Below the pieces are notes generated by a model that saw nothing but the letters and a program-made list of their open reading frames with translations, did no database searches and was not told the origin of the DNA. From Streptomyces tateyamensis (GTDB taxonomy: Bacteria; Actinomycetota; Actinomycetes; Streptomycetales; Streptomycetaceae), in the NCBI RefSeq assembly GCF_003205575.1, contig NZ_PYBW01000142.1, positions 1 to 60,112 of the forward strand: a stretch of DNA of 60,112 bases, given 5' to 3'. The position numbers and the translations under genes are program-made. Of the stretch, positions 54,397-60,112 are shown in pieces (position 1 is the first letter of the stretch; each line of letters opens with the position of its first letter).

Positions 54397-55344
54397 GTGA
54401 CACGTCGTCTGCCGGGCCCGGTGCTGCTGGCCGTGCTTTTGGCACTGGCCGGCTGCTCGGGCGCGCCCGCTGCCGCTCCCGCACGCGCTGCCGCGCCGAA
54501 CTCGGCACCCCCGTCCCCGTCGCCCGGCCCGCCCAGCGGGCCCTACGTGGCGATCGGCGACTCGTACACCGCCGGGATCCAGCTCCAGCCGGCCGGCGGC
54601 GGTCCCGCGGGCTGCGGTCGGTCCACCGTCAACTACCCCTCGCTGGTGGCCCAGCAGCTCAAGCTGGCGCCGTTCACCGACGTCAGCTGCTCCAGCGCCA
54701 CCACCGCGGACCTGACGGCGGCCCAGCAGGTGGCCGGCGGCAGCAACCCGCCGCAGCTGGACGCCCTGACCGCGCAGACCAAGCTGGTCACGGTGGGGAT
54801 CGGGGGCAACGACGCGGAGTTCACCAAGGTGGTCGCCAAGTGCGCCGAGGCGGGCATGCTGCAGGCGCTGAAGGCCGCCGGCGGGTCGGCGCCGTGCCGG
54901 GCGGCCTACACCGCGCCGGACGGCAGTTCCAGGCTGACCGGAGTGCTGGACGCGGTTGGGGAGCGACTGGCCGGGGTGCTGCGGGAGGTGGCCCGGCGGG
55001 CGCCGCACGCCCGGGTCTACGTGGTCGGGTACCCCGCGCTGCTGCCCGCCGATCCGGGTAGCTGCCTGCCGGTGCTCGGGCACAGCGTCGCGGCCGGCGA
55101 CGTGGCCTTCCTGGCCGAGCAGGAGCAGCGGCTCAACGCGGTGCTCAACGCCAGGGCAGCGGCCGCGCACGCGGTCTTCGTCGACACCTACACCCCCTCG
55201 CTCGGCCACGACATGTGCGCCGGTGCGCAGCAGCGCTGGATCGAGCCGCCGCTGCCGGCCGCCGGGCGGGCCCCGCTGCACCCGAACCCGGCCGGGCAGC
55301 AAGGCATGGCGGCCGCGGTGCTGGCGGCGCTGACCGGGCGCTGA
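54397..55344 (+). CDS. SGNH/GDSL hydrolase lipoprotein (315 aa)
   Basis: Signal peptide with lipobox LALAGCSG (Cys20) and a Pro/Ala-rich linker, then an SGNH esterase domain: GDSYTAG with nucleophile Ser56, GGND (~137-140) and catalytic His295 in LHPN. Paired cysteines suggest disulfides as in secreted Streptomyces lipases. It acts at the cell surface on an unknown ester. GTG 54397 is the start of the signal peptide. Confidence 0.9.
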   Translation: MTRRLPGPVLLAVLLALAGCSGAPAAAPARAAAPNSAPPSPSPGPPSGPYVAIGDSYTAGIQLQPAGGGPAGCGRSTVNYPSLVAQQLKLAPFTDVSCSSATTADLTAAQQVAGGSNPPQLDALTAQTKLVTVGIGGNDAEFTKVVAKCAEAGMLQALKAAGGSAPCRAAYTAPDGSSRLTGVLDAVGERLAGVLREVARRAPHARVYVVGYPALLPADPGSCLPVLGHSVAAGDVAFLAEQEQRLNAVLNARAAAAHAVFVDTYTPSLGHDMCAGAQQRWIEPPLPAAGRAPLHPNPAGQQGMAAAVLAALTGR

Positions 55345-55366
55345 CCGCCCCGGGCCGGGACCGGCC

Positions 55367-55927
55367 TCAGGCCGCGGCCCGGCAGACCGCCTCGGCCAGC
55401 TGCTGCGCGCGGGCGTCGGTGAGCACCGCCGGGCCGAACAGCAGGCGGTACCAGTACGGGCCGTAGACCAGGTCGATCAGGAACTCCTCGTCCGGGTGGG
55501 TCACCTCGCCGCGCTCGCGGCCGCGGCGCAGCAGTTCGGCGACCGCCTCGCGGCGCACCGCGATCAGCTTGTGCCACAGGCGGGCGGCGAACTCGTCGTC
55601 CTGCAGCGCCTCCACGGCCAGGGCGCGGTTGAGGTCGCCGGCCACGCCCCGGCCGGCCCGGAAGGTGGCGGTGAGCAGCGCGGTCAGGTCCCCGCGCAGG
55701 CTGCCGGTGTCGGGGTCGGGCAGCTGGGTGAAGGCAAAGCCGACCAGTGCGTCGAGCACCACCTCGCCCTTGCTTCGGTAGCGGCGGTACACGGTCTGCT
55801 TGGCCACCCCGCTGCGGGCCGCGATGCCCTCCATGCTCAGGCCGCGGTAGCCCTGCTCCTGGGTGAGCTCCAGCGCGGCGGCGCGGATGGCTTCGTCGAC
55901 GGCGGGGTCTCGGGGGCGTCCGGTCAT
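55367..55927 (-). CDS. TetR-family repressor (186 aa)
   Basis: N-terminal HTH (RAAALELTQEQGYRGLSMEGIAARSGVAKQTVYRRYRSKGEV) and a TetR_C ligand-binding domain. Divergent from an MFS exporter and, with two matched operators between them, probably its repressor. ATG 55927 is supported by a TATCCT -10 box (55940-55935) seven bases upstream, so translation is likely leaderless. Confidence 0.92.
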   Translation of the reverse strand: MTGRPRDPAVDEAIRAAALELTQEQGYRGLSMEGIAARSGVAKQTVYRRYRSKGEVVLDALVGFAFTQLPDPDTGSLRGDLTALLTATFRAGRGVAGDLNRALAVEALQDDEFAARLWHKLIAVRREAVAELLRRGRERGEVTHPDEEFLIDLVYGPYWYRLLFGPAVLTDARAQQLAEAVCRAAA

Positions 55928-55944
55928 GCGGTCCAGGATACCCA

Positions 55945-56004
55945 TTGACATACGGTCCGTCTCGTATTGAAATAATCCTCGAATAGATACGCAACGGTCC
56001 GTAT
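55945..56004. promoter_or_regulatory. Divergent promoters with two TetR operators
   Basis: Two 18-bp operators share arms ATACG / CGTAT with an 8-base core: 55950-55967 and 55987-56004, centres 37 bp apart. The plus promoter is TTGACA (55945-55950), 17 bases, TGAAAT (55968-55973); operator 1 fills its spacer and the -35 region of the tetR promoter, operator 2 lies downstream of its start. Confidence 0.85.
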
Positions 56005-56021
56005 TGAAATGGAGGCTCGCG

Positions 56022-57206
56022 ATGCGCTCCGCTCGCGACGCGTTACCCGCCCTGCTCTCGCTCTCCCTGGGCTACTTCGTGCTGGGGACCACCTCGCTGG
56101 CCGTGGTCGGCCTGGGCGGACCGATCGGCCGCGCCCTGCACACCGCGCCGTCCGGGGTCGGGCTCCTGGTCAGCGTCTTCGCCCTGACCTTCGCCCTCGC
56201 CGCGCCCGCCGCACCGGCCGTACTGGGCCGGCTGGACCGGCGCCGGGTGCTGCTGCTCGGGCTGGCCCTGCTGGCCGCGGGCGGGCTGGCCGGGGCGTTG
56301 GCCCCGAACGAGCAGGTGCTGCTGGCCTCCCGGGTGGTCGGCGGGCTGGGCGGCGCGGTCTTCGGGCCGGCCTCCTCGGCAGCCGGCTCGCTGCTCGTCG
56401 CCGAGGAGCACCGGCCGCGGGCGCTGGCCACGGTCTTCGCCGGCATGACGGTGGCCGCGGTGCTGGGCGTACCGCTCGGCTCCTACCTGGGCGAGGTGGT
56501 CGGCTGGCGGTGGACGCTGGCCGGGCTGGCCGCCGTCACCGCGCTGACCCTGCTGCTGGTGGCGGCGCTGGTGCCGCCGCTGCCCGCCGGGCCACCGCCG
56601 ACCGCACGGGCCTACCGAGCCGTGCTGGCCGAGCCCGGGGTGCTGCCGGTGGTGCTGACCACCCTGGCCGTGATGGCGGCGCAGTTCACCGTCTACGGGG
56701 TGGCCGGTGCCTACCTGGCGGCCCGGTTCGCGTTGGGCACCGGCCAGGTCGCGGGGGTGCTGTTCGCCTTCGGCACGGTCGGCGTGGTCGGCAACGCCTG
56801 CGGGGCCCGGCTGAGCGCCCGGCTCGGCGGCGACCGGACGGTGGCGCTGACCCTGTTCGGCATGGCCGCGGCCTTCGCCGCCCTGCTGGTGAGTCCGACC
56901 GGGCTGTTGCCCGCGGTGCTGCTGCTGGCGGTCTGGGCCTTCTTCAGCCAGCTCTACCAGGCGCCGCAGCAGGCCAGGTTGATCGTGCTGGTCCCCGAAC
57001 AACGCGGGCTGCTGCTGGCCCTGAACGCCTCGATGCTCTACGTCGGGATCAGTGTGGGCAGCCTGCTGGCCGCCGCCCTGCTGCCCCGGCTCGGTGCGGT
57101 GGCCCTGGCCGGAGTGGCGCTGGCCGCGCTGCTGCCCGCCGGGCTCGCCCACCTGCGCTCCCTCACCTCCCTCACCTCCGCCTCACGAGAAACGGTGCTG
57201 TCATGA
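56022..57206 (+). CDS. MFS efflux transporter (394 aa)
   Basis: Twelve-helix major facilitator with a motif A-like loop GRLDRRRVLLLG after helix 2 and motif C in helix 5, the layout of DHA1 drug:H+ antiporters such as chloramphenicol exporters. GGAGG six bases before ATG 56022 sets the start. It is controlled by the divergent TetR gene and translationally coupled to a SnoaL-like gene by an ATGA overlap. Confidence 0.92.
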   Translation: MRSARDALPALLSLSLGYFVLGTTSLAVVGLGGPIGRALHTAPSGVGLLVSVFALTFALAAPAAPAVLGRLDRRRVLLLGLALLAAGGLAGALAPNEQVLLASRVVGGLGGAVFGPASSAAGSLLVAEEHRPRALATVFAGMTVAAVLGVPLGSYLGEVVGWRWTLAGLAAVTALTLLLVAALVPPLPAGPPPTARAYRAVLAEPGVLPVVLTTLAVMAAQFTVYGVAGAYLAARFALGTGQVAGVLFAFGTVGVVGNACGARLSARLGGDRTVALTLFGMAAAFAALLVSPTGLLPAVLLLAVWAFFSQLYQAPQQARLIVLVPEQRGLLLALNASMLYVGISVGSLLAAALLPRLGAVALAGVALAALLPAGLAHLRSLTSLTSASRETVLS

Positions 57207-57583
57207 CGGACATCCGCAAGAACACCCAGCTGGTCCTCGACTACCTGGAGACGATGTGGAACCAGGGCCGGGTCGAGGAGGCGGAGCGCTTCGTGGCCGC
57301 CGAACTGGCCCAGCACAACCACGGCCTGGCCGACGGTCGGGCCGCGCTGGTCGGGCTGATCGGCTCGCTGCGCTCGCAGTTCCCCGAGCTGCGCTTCGAG
57401 GTCGCACGGACCGCGGCCGAGGGTGAGCTGGTCTTCGTCCACTCGCACGCGGTGCTGGTGCCCGGTCAGCCCGGGATGGCGGTGGTGGACGTCTTCCGGA
57501 TCGCGGACGGCCTGATCGCCGAGCACTGGGACGTGGCCGCCGAGGTGCCGCCGACCACGGCGAGCGGACGCCCCGTCATCTGA
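57203..57583 (+). CDS. SnoaL/NTF2-like protein (126 aa)
   Basis: Cone-shaped NTF2 fold related to SnoaL polyketide cyclases: LVLDYLETMWNQGRVEEAERF, FVAAELAQHNHGLADGRAAL and VVDVFRIADGLIAEHWD, with the His/Asp pair typical of the active cavity. Its start overlaps the MFS stop by four bases, so it belongs to the TetR-controlled efflux operon and might modify the exported compound. Confidence 0.88.
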   Translation: MTDIRKNTQLVLDYLETMWNQGRVEEAERFVAAELAQHNHGLADGRAALVGLIGSLRSQFPELRFEVARTAAEGELVFVHSHAVLVPGQPGMAVVDVFRIADGLIAEHWDVAAEVPPTTASGRPVI

Positions 57584-57613
57584 CGGCGCGACAGGTGTGC
57601 CACAAGTGCGCCT

Positions 57614-57668
57614 CGACAAGGAGAGCTCCGGGGACCGGCCGTGCCGGTCCCCGGAGCTCTCCTTGTCG
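57614..57668. terminator. Bidirectional 26-bp hairpin terminator
   Basis: Perfect 26-bp arms (57614-57639 and 57643-57668) with a CGT loop between the convergent SnoaL-like and second MFS genes; the longest perfect hairpin in the window. Confidence 0.88.
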
Positions 57669-57669
57669 G

Positions 57670-58980
57670 TCAGTGCTGCGCCATCACCAGGTCGGTGGGC
57701 AGGTCCCGGTGGCGGCGGACGGGGGAGAACCACAGGGCCAGCGCGGCCAGCGGGACGCCGGCGCAGCTGAGCCACATCGCGGGCACCAGGCCGAGGGTGG
57801 CGGCCAGGGCGCCGCCGAGCAGGGCGCCCACCGGGATGGTGCCGTAGTTGACGAAGGCGGCGGTGGCGCTGATCCGCCCGAGCAGTCCGGCGGGGGTGTA
57901 CCGCTGGGTGAACGTGCTGCGCAGCACGTTGCCGACCACCACGCCCGCCGACACCGCGAGGCCCCCGGCCAGGTAGCAGAGCACCCCGGCGCCGCCGGTG
58001 GTGAGCGGGATCAGCAGGACCAGGGCGGGCAGGCCGAGCAGCGACCAGAGCATCGCCCGGGCGGTGCCCAGCAGTGCACCCACCCGGCGGGCCAGCGCCG
58101 CGCCGGCCACCCCGCCCAGGCTGGCAGCGCCGATCAGAGTGCCCAGCACGCCCTGCGGCAGGCCGGCCTGTTGCAGGAGGAAGACCACCAGGATCGACTG
58201 GTAGGCCGTCAGGAACAGGTTGGCCAGCGCGCCGTGCAGCAGGAACGGGCGCAGCCACGGGTCCCGGGCCACCAGCCGCAGCCCCTCGCCGACCTCGCTG
58301 AGCAGCGTCCGCCGGCGCCGCTCGGCAGCGGGAGCCGGTTCGCGGCGGCGGATCGCGGCGGTGGAGGCGAGCGAGATCAGGAAGGTGACGGTGTTGGCCA
58401 GCAGGCTGTTCACCGGGCCGAACAGCTGGGCCAGCGTGCCGCCGGTGCCCAGGCCTGTGATCTGTGCGGCGGAGGCGCTGCCGTGCAGCTTGGCGTTGCC
58501 CTCGGCCCGGTCCGGCTCCTCCACCAGGGTGGGCAGGTAGGCGGTGTAGGCGGTCTGGAAGAAGACCGCGCCGGCGCCGGCCAGCAGTGCCACCACCAGC
58601 AGTTGGACGTAGCTGAGCAGGCCGAGGGCGGCAGCCGCCGGCACGCTCAGGTAGCAGAGCAACTGGACGGCCGCGGCGGCCAGCATCACGGTGCGCCTGC
58701 GCATGCGGTCCACCCAGGCGCCGACCGGCAGGCCGATCAGCAGCCAGGGCAGCCAGGTGGCCGCGGGCAGCGCGCTGACCTGGAAGGGGGAGGCGTGCAG
58801 CGTGCCGACGGCGATCAGCGGTAAGGCCAGGCCGGTGACCGAGGAGCCGTACTTGCCCGCCACCTCGCCGGTGAACAGCAGCCGGAAGTCGCGGTTGCGG
58901 CGCAGCAGGCCGGGGCGGCGGGGGCCGGCCTGGAGGGCGGTGGTGTCCACGGGGGCGGCGGTGGTGGCGGTGGTCTTCAT
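57670..58980 (-). CDS. MFS transporter (436 aa)
   Basis: Major facilitator of the macrolide-efflux (MefA/enterobactin-exporter-like) type: N-terminal ALPLIAVGTLHASPFQVSAL, ~12 helices and motif-A-like GAWVDRMRRRTV. It is the second gene of an arsR-MFS operon, joined by an ATGA overlap with the regulator. The substrate is unknown; a toxic organic is likely. Confidence 0.9.
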   Translation of the reverse strand: MKTTATTAAPVDTTALQAGPRRPGLLRRNRDFRLLFTGEVAGKYGSSVTGLALPLIAVGTLHASPFQVSALPAATWLPWLLIGLPVGAWVDRMRRRTVMLAAAAVQLLCYLSVPAAAALGLLSYVQLLVVALLAGAGAVFFQTAYTAYLPTLVEEPDRAEGNAKLHGSASAAQITGLGTGGTLAQLFGPVNSLLANTVTFLISLASTAAIRRREPAPAAERRRRTLLSEVGEGLRLVARDPWLRPFLLHGALANLFLTAYQSILVVFLLQQAGLPQGVLGTLIGAASLGGVAGAALARRVGALLGTARAMLWSLLGLPALVLLIPLTTGGAGVLCYLAGGLAVSAGVVVGNVLRSTFTQRYTPAGLLGRISATAAFVNYGTIPVGALLGGALAATLGLVPAMWLSCAGVPLAALALWFSPVRRHRDLPTDLVMAQH

Positions 58981-59618
58981 CGGGACTCCTCGGTCTCGGG
59001 GTTCTGGTTGTTCTGGGGCTTCTGGGCGCTCTCCGGGTTCTCGGCGTCCAGCAGGAGGGTCTGGAACTGGATGAGCACCGGGCGGGCCTCGGCGGCTGCG
59101 GGCTGCGCGCGGTCCGGCAGGTGACGGGTGATCACCGCGAGCAGCTCGGCGCTGAGCGCCTTCAGCTGGTCCGGGGTCATGCGCACGTCGCCCCAGTCGG
59201 ACATGTTCCCGGCGCCCAGCCAGTCCCCGGTGAGCGGCTGGGCGAGGGCCTGGGCGGCGCGCTGGAAGGTGCGCTCCAGGTAGTGCCGCTTGTAGCTGGA
59301 CAGTGCCTCGGCGGTGGCGGGGTCCAGGGCCAGCTCGGCGGAGTTGAAGACCAGCTGCCGGCCGCTCCGCTGCCACCAGCGCTCCCGCCTGGTCCCGCGC
59401 CCGGTGTCCTCGGTGATGAAGCCGTGCTCGGCCAGGTGGCGCAGGTGCCAGCTGACGGTGCCGGTGTTCTCGCCGAGCTGCTCGGCGAGCCGGGCGGAGG
59501 TGGCCGGCCCCTGGTCGGTCAGCAGGTCCAGGATCCGCATCCGCAAGGGGTGGGCCAGCGCCCGCAGGCTGCGCGGGTCGACGGTGCGGGCGGGGTGCTG
59601 CTGGTCTTCGTCGCTCAT
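58977..59618 (-). CDS. ArsR-like winged-helix regulator (213 aa)
   Basis: Winged HTH (HPLRMRILDLLTDQGPATSARLAEQLGENTGTVSWHLRHL) with an additional helical domain of ~120 residues, the DUF/HTH_20 organisation of efflux regulators. Upstream lie two matched operators. TAGAGT (59631-59626) seven bases before the ATG predicts leaderless translation. Its stop overlaps the MFS start by four bases. Confidence 0.9.
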   Translation of the reverse strand: MSDEDQQHPARTVDPRSLRALAHPLRMRILDLLTDQGPATSARLAEQLGENTGTVSWHLRHLAEHGFITEDTGRGTRRERWWQRSGRQLVFNSAELALDPATAEALSSYKRHYLERTFQRAAQALAQPLTGDWLGAGNMSDWGDVRMTPDQLKALSAELLAVITRHLPDRAQPAAAEARPVLIQFQTLLLDAENPESAQKPQNNQNPETEESR

Positions 59619-59633
59619 GGGGAGGACTCTATC

Positions 59634-59681
59634 TTGCAGAGAATCCTCTGCATAGGGTTATTTGCAGAGTGTTCTCTGCAA
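59634..59681. promoter_or_regulatory. Two operators of the ArsR-like regulator
   Basis: Operator 1 TTGCAGAG-AATC-CTCTGCAT (59634-59653) and operator 2 TTGCAGAG-TGTT-CTCTGCAA (59662-59681), centres 28 bp apart, immediately upstream of the predicted -10 of the regulator. Operator 2 is a perfect palindrome. Confidence 0.85.
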
Positions 59682-59835
59682 GATGGGCGGGCGGGCGGAA
59701 GAGGGGGCAAGGAGGGGGGTGACAAGCGATGCTGGGGCCGGGGCAGCACCCTCGCGCAGCGGCTCCGGCAGGAGTTCGACACCGTGGTGTCCCCCCCCAC
59801 CTGCCGTCCCACCGCAGCCACGACCTGGAGGAATC

Positions 59836-60112
59836 ATGACGAACGAGGCACGGCCGCTGGCCGGGAAGGTGGCGCTGGTCGCCGGCGGTACCCGCGGCGG
59901 CGGGCGGGGCATCGCCGTCGAACTCGGGGCCGCCGGCGCGACGGTGTACGTCACCGGCCGCAGCAGCACCGCCGGCCGCTCCGACCTGGACCGCCCGGAG
60001 ACCATCGAGGGGACCGCCGAGAGGATCGCCGCCGCCGGTGGTCTCGGCATCCCCGTCCGCACCGACCACAGCCGCCCGGAGGAGGTCCGGGCCCTAGTAC
60101 TACAGGGATAGA
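59836..60112 (+). CDS. Short-chain dehydrogenase/reductase, truncated at window edge
   Basis: SDR family oxidoreductase beginning MTNEARPLAGKVALVAGG, with the nucleotide-binding GGTRGGGRGIAVELG glycine motif and strand TVYVTGRSS. The start has GGAGG four bases upstream. After RPEEVRAL the sequence turns into an unlikely VLQG and a stop at 60109-60111, where the family continues with RVxxEQGRLDVLVN; this looks like corrupt sequence at the contig end. Divergent from the ArsR-like gene, sharing the operator gap. Confidence 0.8.

Overview
The window is a 60.1-kb piece of very GC-rich, densely coded actinobacterial chromosome. Codon usage (G or C in almost every third position), GTG/TTG starts, many apparently leaderless promoters, WXG100-type proteins, a CIRCE-controlled hrcA-dnaJ operon and the order lepA / acyl-CoA ligase / hemW / hrcA-dnaJ / rsmE / HIT / rnz / phoH-ybeY-corC / era / leuA / recO-uppS / zur-znu / glyS / dusB / ppdK point to Streptomycetaceae (Streptomyces, Kitasatospora or a close relative). 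Both extreme ends look like damaged sequence (the last ~130 bases of lepA at the left, an SDR gene at the right), so this is probably a whole contig whose edges carry errors.

Left third (1-22.6 kb) is conserved housekeeping. It holds the end of lepA, a heterodimeric ABC exporter, a long-chain acyl-CoA synthetase, hemW, a DUF3097 protein, the htpX-pspAB membrane-stress pair, the CIRCE-preceded hrcA-dnaJ-rsmE heat-shock group and a giant tricorn-type protease. An RNA-processing and ribosome-maturation run follows: HIT hydrolase, RNase Z, PhoH, YbeY, a CorC-like CBS protein, a degenerate cytidine deaminase-like protein, a 49-residue membrane protein not resolved by ordinary length cut-offs, and Era.

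Middle (22.6-38.5 kb) has a protealysin-like M4 peptidase with its emfourin-type inhibitor, leuA behind a 15-codon Leu-rich leader peptide, a TerB-like protein, recO and uppS. Between uppS and the zinc regulon lies a 5-kb accessory block (28.8-33.8 kb): an orphan IS21/IstA-like transposase without IstB, an AT-richer gap, a small unknown protein, a DUF2637-like membrane protein, an EspC-like plus WXG100 pair of probable type VII secretion substrates, and an unknown 204-residue protein. Then comes the zinc uptake regulon (znuA-znuC-znuB-zur, two Zur boxes) divergent from glyS.

Right part (38.5-60 kb) mixes core and accessory genes: a NADAR protein, an AsnC-type regulator divergent from an L-asparaginase, an MpaB-family operon, a NarL-type two-component system followed by a DUF4097 protein, dusB, pyruvate phosphate dikinase, a secreted RNase Sa homologue, an AbiEi-like protein, a GNAT acetyltransferase, a PAC2 protein and an SGNH lipoprotein. 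Two efflux cassettes close the window: tetR / MFS-SnoaL and arsR-MFS, each with a pair of matched operator palindromes. Convergent genes are separated by long perfect hairpins (up to 26 bp).
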